DNA of 64,000 nucleotides from CAZEHS01 sp964424355 (GTDB lineage: Bacteria > Bacillota > Clostridia > Peptostreptococcales > Acidaminobacteraceae). The notes beneath the pieces are model-generated. The model saw only the letters and a program-made list of their open reading frames with translations, was not told the DNA's origin and ran no database searches. Position numbers and translations under genes: made by a program. Where the stretch lies: assembly GCA_964424355.1 (NCBI GenBank), contig CAYRIO010000005.1, positions 109,263-173,262 of the forward strand, given 5' to 3'. This document shows positions 50,692 to 58,535 of the stretch, one piece after another (the stretch's first letter is position 1; every line of letters begins with the position of its first letter).

Positions 50692-52398
50692 ATGAAAGGC
50701 ATCCCGGCATCTCCCGGCATCGCCATCGGCCGGGTCCTGAAACTGGAAGAACCGGTCATCACCATCGAAATAAAGACTGTTCCGGATCCTGAAGCAGAGG
50801 CATATCGGCTGCAGAACGCCGCACAGAAATCCGCTCAGCAGATCCTCGCCATCGCCCGGAATGTCCGGGAACAGGGCCATGCCGCAGAAGCAGAGGTGTT
50901 TGAAGCCCATCAGCTGATGCTGGAGGACCCGGAGTGGCTGGGGCGAATCGAAGCCCTGATCCTCAAGGATTCCCTCAACGCCGAAGCCGCTGTGGACAGC
51001 ATTACCGCTGAATTCATCGCCATCTTCGACGCCATGGACGACGAGTACCTCAAAGCCCGGGCCGCGGACCTGAGAGACGTCTCCGGCCGCCTCATCCGGA
51101 ATCTGCTGGGAATCACTCCGCCGGATCTGGGGGGACTGACAGAACCGGTCATCCTCACCGCCCGGGATCTGACCCCCTCCGATACTGCCCTGCTTCGAAA
51201 GGAAACCATCCTGGGGTTCATCACCGCCCTGGGGAACAAAACCTCCCACACCGCCATCATCGCCCGTACCCTGGGGATTCCGGCTGTTGTAGGCTTTGCA
51301 GGTGCGTTGGAACTGCCTGACGGCACCCTGGCCGCCCTGGACGGGGACACCGGCGAAATCTGGCCCCTGCCCACTCCGGAACAGCAGGCGCTCCTTGAAA
51401 AGAAGAAAACGGAACAGGATACGGACCGGCAGGCCCTGGAAGCATTTCGCGGCCAATCCAGCCACACTCTGGACGGATTTGAAGTAGAGCTGGCCGGCAA
51501 TATCGGAAAGCCCGAGAATGTCAAATACGTCATCGACCACGACGGAGAAGGCATCGGCCTCTTCCGCAGTGAATTCCTCTTCATGGACCGGGACACCGCC
51601 CCCACGGAAGAGGAGCAATATGAAGCCTACAAAAACGTGGTTCAGACCATGGGGGATAAACCCGTGGTCATCCGGACCCTGGATGCCGGCGGCGACAAAC
51701 ACATCCCGTATATCAATACCGGCGAAGAAATGAACCCTTTCCTGGGCTTCCGGGCCATCCGGATCTGCCTGGCGGATGCCCCTCTGTTCCGCACCCAACT
51801 CCGGGGAATCCTGCGAGCCAGCGCCCACGGCAATGTGAAGATCATGTTCCCCATGATCGCCACCCTGGCGGAGTGGCGGGCTGCCAAAGCCGCTGTGGAG
51901 GCGGTTAAAGTAGAGCTGACAGTGGAAGGCATCCCCTTCGACAAGAATCTTGAAATCGGCATCATGGTGGAGATCCCCTCCGCCGCCGTTCTGGCAGACC
52001 TCTTCGCTCAGGAAGTGGATTTCTTCAGCATCGGCACCAACGACCTGACCCAGTACATGCTGGCGGCAGACCGGATGAACGAGCGGCTGGAGACCCTTTA
52101 CTCCACGTTCAATCCCGCCGTTCTCCGGATGATCCGCCAAGTGATCCTGGCGGGGAATGCCGCCGGGAAATGGGTGGGCATGTGCGGGGAAGCCGCCGGA
52201 GATCTCCGGATGATCCCCCTCCTCGTCGCCATGGGGCTTGAGGAGTTCAGCATGGCTCCAGCCACTATCCTGAAAGCCCGGCGCCTGATCCGCAGTCTGG
52301 ACCGCAGTGCCCTGCAGCCTCTGCTGACAGAGGTGATGGGGATGGATGACGCCCAAGAAATCGAAGCACGAATGGAACAGTTCCTGAAAACCCTATAG
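50692..52398 (+). CDS. ptsI: PTS Enzyme I (PEP-protein phosphotransferase)
   Basis: A 568-residue Enzyme I that takes phosphate from PEP to HPr. Motifs: N-terminal GIPASPGIAIGR, phospho-His in NKTSHTAIIARTLGIPA (near residue 190), PEP-site EGIGLFRSEFLFMDR, IRTLDAGGDKHIPY, MVEIPSAAV, SIGTNDLTQYMLAADR and the catalytic Cys in WVGMCGEAAGD. AAGGAGG sets the start. Its 3' end and terminator recur in changed form at 55374-55434. Confidence 0.97.
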   Translation: MKGIPASPGIAIGRVLKLEEPVITIEIKTVPDPEAEAYRLQNAAQKSAQQILAIARNVREQGHAAEAEVFEAHQLMLEDPEWLGRIEALILKDSLNAEAAVDSITAEFIAIFDAMDDEYLKARAADLRDVSGRLIRNLLGITPPDLGGLTEPVILTARDLTPSDTALLRKETILGFITALGNKTSHTAIIARTLGIPAVVGFAGALELPDGTLAALDGDTGEIWPLPTPEQQALLEKKKTEQDTDRQALEAFRGQSSHTLDGFEVELAGNIGKPENVKYVIDHDGEGIGLFRSEFLFMDRDTAPTEEEQYEAYKNVVQTMGDKPVVIRTLDAGGDKHIPYINTGEEMNPFLGFRAIRICLADAPLFRTQLRGILRASAHGNVKIMFPMIATLAEWRAAKAAVEAVKVELTVEGIPFDKNLEIGIMVEIPSAAVLADLFAQEVDFFSIGTNDLTQYMLAADRMNERLETLYSTFNPAVLRMIRQVILAGNAAGKWVGMCGEAAGDLRMIPLLVAMGLEEFSMAPATILKARRLIRSLDRSALQPLLTEVMGMDDAQEIEARMEQFLKTL

Positions 52399-52442
52399 CA
52401 AACAAAAATGCGGCTGAATCCTGATGGACGGCCGCATTTTTG
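52384..52442 (+). repeat. Left copy of ptsI-3'-end repeat
   Basis: CCTGAAAACCCTATAG (last ptsI codons and stop) followed by the terminator with CGGCTGAATCCTGATGGACG in its loop. A related copy lies at 55374-55434 in the same orientation. Confidence 0.75.
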
Positions 52443-52446
52443 TTTG
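52400..52446 (+). terminator. Terminator of the PTS operon
   Basis: AAACAAAAATGCGGC pairs with GCCGCATTTTTGTTT. Confidence 0.9.
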
Positions 52447-52471
52447 GAGAAATCGTTGAGATGATCGTACC

Positions 52472-52533
52472 TGTGCGAAATGCCCTTGAACACGCGTGAA
52501 ACGTTTCGCGCAGGTTCAAGGGCATTTCGCACA
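52472..52533. repeat. 62-bp perfect palindrome with internal dyad
   Basis: TGTGCGAAATGCCCTTGAAC is exactly inverted at 52514-52533; between them CGCG-TGAAACGTTTC-GCG makes an inner near-palindrome. No T run, so it is not a usual terminator. Confidence 0.8.
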
Positions 52534-52675
52534 AGTTGCGTTGTAATGTTCCAAATAAATGTTTAAGATGGCGAAGAGGCACCAGTAAAATTTTGGTGGT
52601 GCGGGTTGAAAGCCTGTTGGCCAACGGGAGATTCAAGAAAAAAATCAACTAAAAAAAATTAAGCGAGGTATGATT

Positions 52676-53940
52676 ATGAGAAGAATCATTGCTATAGCAT
52701 CTCTGGTGTGTTTACTGTTGTCGTGCAGTTCTTTTACGTTTGCTGATACAAGCAAAATCGCAGATGTAACGGTAAAAGCGGCAAATGAAAACGTGAGTGC
52801 TTCCATTAGCGAAAGCGTCAGTGCAAGTGATCAACCCGTTCAATTATCAACAAAAGAATTGAAGAATTTAAAAACGTATATGAAGGCCAATTCCATCGAT
52901 AAAGGGATCATGGATGCAGTCCAGGCGTATTATAACATGGAAGGCGAGTCACAAGTTTCTGGAGAAAATGCTGTATATTCGACGGTTGTGTCCGATGCAG
53001 ACCTGATTGAATACGCAAGCACTCGTGATGCTGCGAAAACAGAGTGGAATAAGAAACTTGGTCATGAAGTGAATCAATACAATGTGTCTGTGAACTATAG
53101 AAACGTTACTATTAAAGCGAACACCGCAGTCGTTGAGCTCGAAAAGAACTGGGAGATGGTTTTAGACGGTGACTACGATAATGTAGCCCGGGCCAGTGGA
53201 GAAAACCATCTTTTGAAAATGAAAAATATTTCCGGCAAATGGTTCATCGAAAAGGATGTATTTAACGAGGGCGGAAAACCCGCTACGTCAGATCTGGACT
53301 CAACAAAGTACACGAAAGAAAAAACAGAGGGCATTAAAACCTTCATCGAAAACATTGATGAAAATATAACTGACTACAAAAGCATTGTTTCTCAGTCCAA
53401 CTTGGATCAGGCCGCTGAATCAATGAGTGTAGCCGCTCTATCGAGTCAAGTGTACGATAGAAGCGCAGCGACATCGTATGCAAACAGGTATTCTCAAAGC
53501 AATAATTCCAATTACCCGGTCTTTAGCAACGACTGTACAAACTACGTATCACAGTGCATTTTTATGGGCGCTTCCGTGCAAAATGTAAGTCGAAATTGGT
53601 ACTGTTATCAAGATCCAAGACTTATGACATTCAGCTATGGTAGGAACTGGACGTTGGTGACTGGGCTGAACAGCTTTCTAACCTCCAACAGCAGTTATCA
53701 GGCCCTTACGGGAGCGTTGTCAGCAAAAGCAGCTGTGCAGGCGGAGATGTAATCCGATTTCAGCGTAGCAGTGACAGCGTGTGGTCTCATTCTGTAATTG
53801 CATACCGTGTGACATCCTCGGATATCTTCTATTGTGGGCACAGCGACTTTAGACAGAACTACCCGTTGAGCCAGGTGTTCCCAGGTACTGGTTATTACAA
53901 GGCATTAAGATTCATACACATCACGAATTTCAACCGATAG
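52676..53940 (+). pseudogene. Exported amidase-domain protein with internal frameshift
   Basis: The first frame gives a signal peptide (residues 1-23), a helical middle part and the start of an amidase_6-type domain (RSAATSYANRYSQSNNSNYP, SNDCTNYVSQCIFMGA), then stops at 53752. The rest of the domain continues in another frame: SSCAGGDVIRFQ, VWSHSVIAYR and IHITNF up to a stop at 53940. A one- or two-base change near 53695-53715 would join both parts into about 420 residues. In family members the Cys of NDCTNF and the His of HSVI form the active site, here split by the frameshift. So this is either a recent pseudogene or a sequencing error. A GCGAGGT site precedes the ATG at 52676. Much richer in A/T than the PTS genes. 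Confidence 0.8.
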
Positions 53941-53943
53941 GAG

Positions 53944-54387
53944 ATGAGTAATGTTTTGAAAACCCATATTCGATTATTAATATGTATTGCTTTTCTGCTT
54001 GTGGGAGTATCAATTGCTTACAATTCCATGATGTACCAACCATTAACGTCAACGATATCCTCTATTGAACAAGCGATGAGGTCAAACAATGTCTTTGATG
54101 ATGGGTTGTCAAAGTACATGCCAAAAGAAGTTTTTGACCATTTGAACATTGATAAGCGCTATTTGGACGCACAAGGAAAGACGCAAATTGCAAAGAAGGA
54201 TATTACCCTAGAATGCAACTTTGCCCTTCACAACTTTAAGCACGGACACCTTTGGCTGACTTATAGCTACCAAGGTTACGACAAAGATGGGAATTTGATG
54301 TTTGGTGTAAAAGATGCACCCATTGAGTTTGATGTGACGTATGAAGATGGCGTCTGGCTGATAGTGTCAATGTCTGAAAAGGCCTAA
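53944..54387 (+). CDS. Small membrane-anchored protein of unknown function
   Basis: A 147-residue protein beginning 4 bases after the amidase gene. One N-terminal hydrophobic helix (residues about 10-27) is followed by an extracytoplasmic part ending DVTYEDGVWLIVSMSEKA, which looks like a small alpha/beta ligand-binding or NTF2-like fold. Not assigned. Likely co-transcribed with the amidase-domain gene. Confidence 0.65.
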   Translation: MSNVLKTHIRLLICIAFLLVGVSIAYNSMMYQPLTSTISSIEQAMRSNNVFDDGLSKYMPKEVFDHLNIDKRYLDAQGKTQIAKKDITLECNFALHNFKHGHLWLTYSYQGYDKDGNLMFGVKDAPIEFDVTYEDGVWLIVSMSEKA

Positions 54388-54505
54388 TTTACACAGTTTT
54401 AGCCAGATTAGCAGTACAAAAGGCCCCCAAAAAGATTATTTCTGTATAGCGGTTTCAGCTATCGAGTATATTGATAATATTCCATCCTCAAAATAAAGGA
54501 AAGTT

Positions 54506-54543
54506 GACTGTTGGGATGGCATTTCCCCATCCTAACAGTTTTT
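54506..54543 (+). terminator. Terminator after 53944 gene
   Basis: GACTGTTGGGATGG pairs with CCATCCTAACAGTTTTT. Confidence 0.85.
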
Positions 54544-54644
54544 GTATTGCTGCAAATTTAATACCTCAGGCCATGACCTTTTCACGAAATAAGGTACAGC
54601 GGGCTACTCCAACAAATAAGTGGTATATTCAATGAAGCGCGAAA

Positions 54645-55025
54645 ATGTACTCTAACTCTTCTGTGTCAGGCAATTCGGGGATAGGTCAAAGTGCTTCAAA
54701 TTACACAGTTTCCAGGGGTACGACAGATAAAAGCACAAAGCTTGATAGAGTGGTCTCTGTCATGACTGTTGCAATGCTAGCGACTGCACTGTCAGGCACT
54801 GCCCCGGCGGCGTATCTCCTAGCAGCTAGAACGGCCGCTGCGGGGATAGTGACTGTAGTAAACACAACAATAGCATTAGACACAAATATTCTCTATTATC
54901 GCGAAACTGTAACTGGGCTTAAAGGGACTCCGTATACAGATTACAAAGTAGTTCAAAAATGGTATTCTGATAACGCGCACACAAAATATCTCTATACAAC
55001 GACTTACTATGCATCGTTCTATTAA
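54645..55025 (+). CDS. Small Ser/Thr-rich protein, probably the remainder of a secreted protein
   Basis: A 126-residue protein without a recognised family. A Ser/Asn/Thr-rich start, a hydrophobic Ala/Val-rich middle (about residues 36-75) and a Tyr-rich end (KYLYTTTYYASFY) recall small secreted proteins seen near bacteriocin or cell-surface loci in Firmicutes. It has no signal peptide from this start and no good ribosome site, so the 5' end may be lost. It is followed 18 bases later by a two-helix membrane protein. Confidence 0.5.
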   Translation: MYSNSSVSGNSGIGQSASNYTVSRGTTDKSTKLDRVVSVMTVAMLATALSGTAPAAYLLAARTAAAGIVTVVNTTIALDTNILYYRETVTGLKGTPYTDYKVVQKWYSDNAHTKYLYTTTYYASFY

Positions 55026-55043
55026 TTGCTTGGGGAGTTATTT

Positions 55044-55334
55044 ATGAAGAAGCGAACAGATGAATTGTCTAATAAGAGTTCATTAACTTCATACTGGGGC
55101 TCCGTTAAAATTGCTGACGTGCTAGCATGGTATTGGAGTTGGATGCCCGGCTTTGCGGTTGCATTTGCAGTGTCTTTGTGGATGTGTTACAACGACTATT
55201 CAGCAAAGATGAATCGACCCATATTTGACTATGTGCAAATTATACTTCAGAATGTAGGCGCGATATTTTTTGCAGTAACACTGGTGGGATTGATTCAAAA
55301 GTTCCGAAATCAAAGAATAAAAACTAAGAATTAG
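55044..55334 (+). CDS. Small two-helix membrane protein
   Basis: A 96-residue protein with two hydrophobic helices (about residues 31-49 and 64-84) and a basic C-terminus. GGGGAG precedes the ATG at 55044. No family recognised. Its close link with the secreted-type protein upstream would fit a partner or immunity role, but this is only a guess from order and size. Confidence 0.6.
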   Translation: MKKRTDELSNKSSLTSYWGSVKIADVLAWYWSWMPGFAVAFAVSLWMCYNDYSAKMNRPIFDYVQIILQNVGAIFFAVTLVGLIQKFRNQRIKTKN

Positions 55335-55373
55335 AAGAGCTTTATCGGCGCAATAGGAACGTATTGAAACAAA

Positions 55374-55434
55374 CCTGAAAACCTTATAGAAAAATAAGAA
55401 TCGGCTGATTCCTCAATGGACAGCCGATTCTTGT
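55374..55434 (+). repeat. Right copy of ptsI-3'-end repeat, with terminator
   Basis: CCTGAAAACCTTATAG, then AAGAATCGGCTGATTCCTCA and GGACAGCCGATTCTT, matching the ptsI 3' end and terminator (52384-52442) at most positions, including the non-pairing loop bases. The hairpin itself spans 55396-55432. No ptsI coding sequence precedes it here. Confidence 0.75.
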
Positions 55435-55470
55435 GATGAGGCGAAGAAATAGAGGATAAAAACAGTCTAA

Positions 55471-55496
55471 CTGGTATACTATAACCATAGTACCAG
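55471..55496. promoter_or_regulatory. Inverted repeat upstream of the LytTR regulator gene
   Basis: CTGGTATACTATAACCATAGTACCAG is an imperfect dyad and contains a TATACT -10-like box. It lies 42 bases before the regulator start and may be an operator. Confidence 0.5.
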
Positions 55497-55537
55497 TATG
55501 TGTTTTTTATGCCAATGAAGAAATCTTAGGAGCGGTC

Positions 55538-56242
55538 ATGGGAAATATACTGATTGTAGAAGACAATGAAGTCATCAGCGACCATTTGCGGCACATCATT
55601 GTTACCGTGGATCCTTCCCGGACCATTCACAGCACCGGGTATGCAGAGCTGGCTCTGGCGTATACCCGGGAGCATGAGGTGGATGTGTTCCTACTGGATA
55701 TCGAGCTGTTGGATTATTCGGGGATCCATCTGGCAGAGAAAATCAGGGAAATCGACCGCTACAAAATGACGCCAATTGTGTTCATCACTGGCAATCACAG
55801 CATGGAGCTGGAAGCCTACCGGAATACCCAGTGCTATAAGTTCATATCAAAGCCCTTTCAAGCGGAGGAAGTGACGGAAACCTTAAGAATTGTTATCACC
55901 CACCCCCTGTTCACACCGCCGGTGGCCGAAAAACTGGTGCTGCGGCAAAAGGGGTTTGTGATTTCGATATTTCAGAAGGATATCCTATACATAGAAGCAA
56001 GACGGCGGCGGCTGCTGGCAATTACGGTCCATGAAGAGCTTGAGCTGTCCTCCTATACCCTGGGGGGCATATTGGGAGAGCTCACGGCGGCGTTTTTCCA
56101 GTGCCACAAGGGTTATATCGTGAATCAGGATTGGATTTTTCGAGTGGATAAGAATGATCAACGGATCCATCTTCGAAATAACCGGGGAAGCATCCCCTAT
56201 GGGGATAAGTATAAGGAACAATTGACAGGTGAGTGGCTATGA
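55538..56242 (+). CDS. agrA: LytTR response regulator of the agr locus
   Basis: A 234-residue AgrA/ComE-type regulator: receiver with ILIVEDNEV, phosphoacceptor Asp in VFLLDIELLDYSG and Lys in FISKPF; C-terminal LytTR DNA-binding domain (EKLVLRQKGFVISIFQKDIL, CHKGYIVNQDWIF). It overlaps the kinase gene by 4 bases. LytTR proteins bind phased direct repeats; such repeats occur upstream of agrB (58261-58315). Confidence 0.92.
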   Translation: MGNILIVEDNEVISDHLRHIIVTVDPSRTIHSTGYAELALAYTREHEVDVFLLDIELLDYSGIHLAEKIREIDRYKMTPIVFITGNHSMELEAYRNTQCYKFISKPFQAEEVTETLRIVITHPLFTPPVAEKLVLRQKGFVISIFQKDILYIEARRRRLLAITVHEELELSSYTLGGILGELTAAFFQCHKGYIVNQDWIFRVDKNDQRIHLRNNRGSIPYGDKYKEQLTGEWL

Positions 56243-57516
56243 CCTTTCCGTTTTTAGAAACCTTGATTTTTTCGTTTTTTGATGTGCTTCAGTATTATCT
56301 GCTGACGAATAAGCTCAGCAATGGGAAAATACAGGTGAATCCGTGGCATGCTATTGGGCTGCTGGGGGGCGCGGTTCTTGGCACGATTATTTCCGTTTCG
56401 GTTTCCGGAATATATGCGATATTTGCAAATGTGCTTGTTCTTCTGGGGCTATGTTATTTTCTGTACAAAAGGACCGGATTACAGCTGGTATATCTGAGCA
56501 TCATCGGAATGGTCCTGACACAGACGGTTCAACTGTTGATTATAATATTGATATATGCCTCGAATGGGAAGATTGAGTATACCTCCAACACAGGAATGGC
56601 TGCCCAAGTGATGGGCCTTGTTCTGGCATACGTAACCGCACGATACATACCGATACATCTGCTGTTCCGGTATGTGGAGTCCAAGAATAATCTGTTCAGA
56701 GTGGTTATTATCAATGTGTTCATTCTCATGACATTCTGTGCGATCTACTGGTATTTGCATTTTGAAGGTGTCATTGAGAATATTATTTCAATTGCGGTCA
56801 TTGTGATTATCGTTTTGCTGATCAACTTGATATTCCTGAGGGAAGGGCTAAAAAATCAGGCAGTCGAAGAACAGTATCAGGCTTATCAGCGGTATATGCC
56901 CATCGTTAATGAACTGATAGATGAGATCCGGATAAAACAGCATGATTTCAATAACCATATCACAGCGCTGAAAATCGTTATGGATCAGAAGACGGTGGCT
57001 GAATCAGTTGTGAAAAAGGTAGAAGATTATCTACATGAAGCGGAGGCGTCTTTTCGGAATGCGGATCTCCTGAATATAAAGAACCGAATCGTTTCTGGAT
57101 TTCTGTACAGCAAGAAGAAGCAAGCCAAGGAAGCGGGCATCCAGTTAGAGATCTATATTGAGGACTACGTTCTTGAAACCTCGCTGACAGACTATGAGCT
57201 AATGGATATTTTGAGTGTTCTTGTTGACAATGCCTTTGAAACTGGGATTCAGGGTAATCTGGTGAAAATACACTTTTTAAAGGAAAAAGAAAAGAGTGTT
57301 ATTGAAGTTGCCAATAAACACCCTTACATTCCAATTGGGAAAATTAATGAATTTTTCATAAAAGGCTTCTCAAGCAAAGGAAGCGATAAACGGGGGCTGG
57401 GGCTCTATAAGCTCAAGGCACTTATCTCAAAGTGCCAGGGCCGACTTGAGGTTTCAAATGTCGATGATGGTGAAAACTATGTTGTCTTTAGGGTGACATT
57501 GCCGGATGAAGCCTGA
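56239..57516 (+). CDS. agrC: GHKL sensor histidine kinase of the agr locus
   Basis: A 425-residue AgrC-like peptide receptor. Six or seven membrane helices (residues about 5-205) precede the kinase with the phospho-His in IKQHDFNNHITALK, N box LSVLVDNAFETG and the lid SDKRGLGLYKLKAL. It should sense the cyclic peptide made by AgrB/AgrD and phosphorylate the LytTR regulator. Its 3' end overlaps agrD on the other strand by 40 bases. Confidence 0.92.
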   Translation: MTFPFLETLIFSFFDVLQYYLLTNKLSNGKIQVNPWHAIGLLGGAVLGTIISVSVSGIYAIFANVLVLLGLCYFLYKRTGLQLVYLSIIGMVLTQTVQLLIIILIYASNGKIEYTSNTGMAAQVMGLVLAYVTARYIPIHLLFRYVESKNNLFRVVIINVFILMTFCAIYWYLHFEGVIENIISIAVIVIIVLLINLIFLREGLKNQAVEEQYQAYQRYMPIVNELIDEIRIKQHDFNNHITALKIVMDQKTVAESVVKKVEDYLHEAEASFRNADLLNIKNRIVSGFLYSKKKQAKEAGIQLEIYIEDYVLETSLTDYELMDILSVLVDNAFETGIQGNLVKIHFLKEKEKSVIEVANKHPYIPIGKINEFFIKGFSSKGSDKRGLGLYKLKALISKCQGRLEVSNVDDGENYVVFRVTLPDEA

Positions 57517-57650
57517 TTTTTAATACATTCAGGACATTCAGGTTCTCCCCAAAAGAACATGCACCCTGTCTTTTGAACAATGTATGGCGCAACAAAGATA
57601 AAGAAGCCGGCAAATGTACAGAGCAAATCATGACGGATTTTTCTTTTCAT
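57477..57650 (-). CDS. agrD: Cyclic-lactone autoinducer precursor (AgrD)
   Basis: A 57-residue AgrD-type peptide: basic, hydrophobic leader (residues 1-26), a core with Cys30 in TGCMFFW, then the acidic cleavage/recognition tail GEPECPE. Compared with Staphylococcus AgrD, a thiolactone between Cys30 and Trp34 (CMFFW) is the likely ring. It overlaps the end of agrB by 23 bases, with AAGGGG ahead of its ATG, and runs against the kinase gene. The tail is unusually long (16 residues after PE). Confidence 0.85.
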   Translation of the reverse strand: MKRKIRHDLLCTFAGFFIFVAPYIVQKTGCMFFWGEPECPECIKNQASSGNVTLKTT

Positions 57651-58197
57651 AGCACTGAATCCCCTTTGCAATAAGTAGTTGAATAGCCTGTAGAAAGATA
57701 ACCCACATTGCGATTTCAAAATAGGGGTTATTTTTTATTGCGATGGCGCCGATGAGGTGGAAATAGACGACGCTGCATCCAATAACCTTGAAGTTGAAAC
57801 GCTGCTGCTTGCTGTAAACGGGCCGGTTCTTCGATGTTATCGGAGAAATCAGCGCAATGACTATTAGACTGAAAATCCACCACAGATACATGTATGGCTG
57901 AGGAAGCTCACAGAAATCTGCGAGGCCGATGGCTGCACAGAAGAACAGCAGCGAGAATAGCAAACAGCCTAGATAGCTCTTGAAATGCAGCCCCCCGGTA
58001 TACACCCGCAGGATGGACAAAGCCAGCACGGCCATGGCGAACTGCCCCGGGACCTTCAAGCACAAGAAGAAGAGAAACAACACAATCAGCTTTGAAGCGT
58101 CCCCCAAGATCACCTGTAGTGAGTACTTCAGCTTGGAACGCTCGTCAGGCGTCAGGCAAAGCGCGGTGCTAATATAACTGCTGATGATTGAACCCAT
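57628..58197 (-). CDS. agrB: AgrB-type peptide-processing membrane protease
   Basis: A 189-residue membrane cysteine endopeptidase. The catalytic pair is seen as His71 and Cys78 in VYTGGLHFKSYLGC. Five or six membrane helices. It cleaves AgrD at the C-terminal tail, forms the thiolactone and helps export. GAGGAGG sets the start at 58197. It is the first gene of the agrBD operon, convergent with the sensor genes. Confidence 0.94.
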   Translation of the reverse strand: MGSIISSYISTALCLTPDERSKLKYSLQVILGDASKLIVLFLFFLCLKVPGQFAMAVLALSILRVYTGGLHFKSYLGCLLFSLLFFCAAIGLADFCELPQPYMYLWWIFSLIVIALISPITSKNRPVYSKQQRFNFKVIGCSVVYFHLIGAIAIKNNPYFEIAMWVIFLQAIQLLIAKGIQCYEKKNPS

Positions 58198-58225
58198 GGC
58201 GCCCCCTCCTCGCATCAACAAGTTC

Positions 58226-58254
58226 AATATATGCGGGCGGTAAATGGAAGTCAA
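58226..58254 (-). promoter_or_regulatory. agrBD promoter (TTGACT-17-TATATT)
   Basis: On the minus strand, -35 TTGACT (58249-58254) and -10 TATATT (58226-58231) with 17-base spacing, 28 bases before the agrB start codon. Confidence 0.75.
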
Positions 58255-58260
58255 TGGATT

Positions 58261-58314
58261 CGGTATGAAACGGCCTTAAACCGGTATGAAACGGTTTTGG
58301 CCGGTTTGAGGCCG
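58261..58314. promoter_or_regulatory. Three phased direct repeats, probable LytTR binding sites
   Basis: CGGTATGAAACGG at 58261 and again at 58282 (21 bases apart), then the weaker CGGTTTGAGGCCG at 58302 (20 bases further). The array starts six bases upstream of the agrBD -35 box. Two helical turns is the spacing used by AgrA-family regulators. Confidence 0.75.
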
Positions 58315-58478
58315 CTTCATATCCAAAGGGTTGAATGAAATTGGGGACTGGTAAGATAAGGACAATGTATCTGCCGGATATCAGGGGGCGGATTGGAGAC
58401 TTGCTGACATCGGCTAGTATTTCAATAATCAATAAACCTCAAGCTAGAACAGTTCCAAGTGATAATGAAATGTACAAC

Positions 58479-58526
58479 AAAAAAGTATTTCCAGAGCATG
58501 ATAATATGCCTGGAAATACTTTTTTA
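58479..58526. terminator. Bidirectional terminator downstream of the 58536 gene
   Basis: AAAAAAGTATTTCCAG pairs with CTGGAAATACTTTTTT. Confidence 0.9.
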
Positions 58527-58535
58527 AGGAAGTGC

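Noticed and set aside
52534..52670. Structured-looking leader before the amidase gene (GCACCA/TGGTGC stem) as a riboswitch
   Set aside because: Does not match any aptamer consensus I know; a simple stem only.
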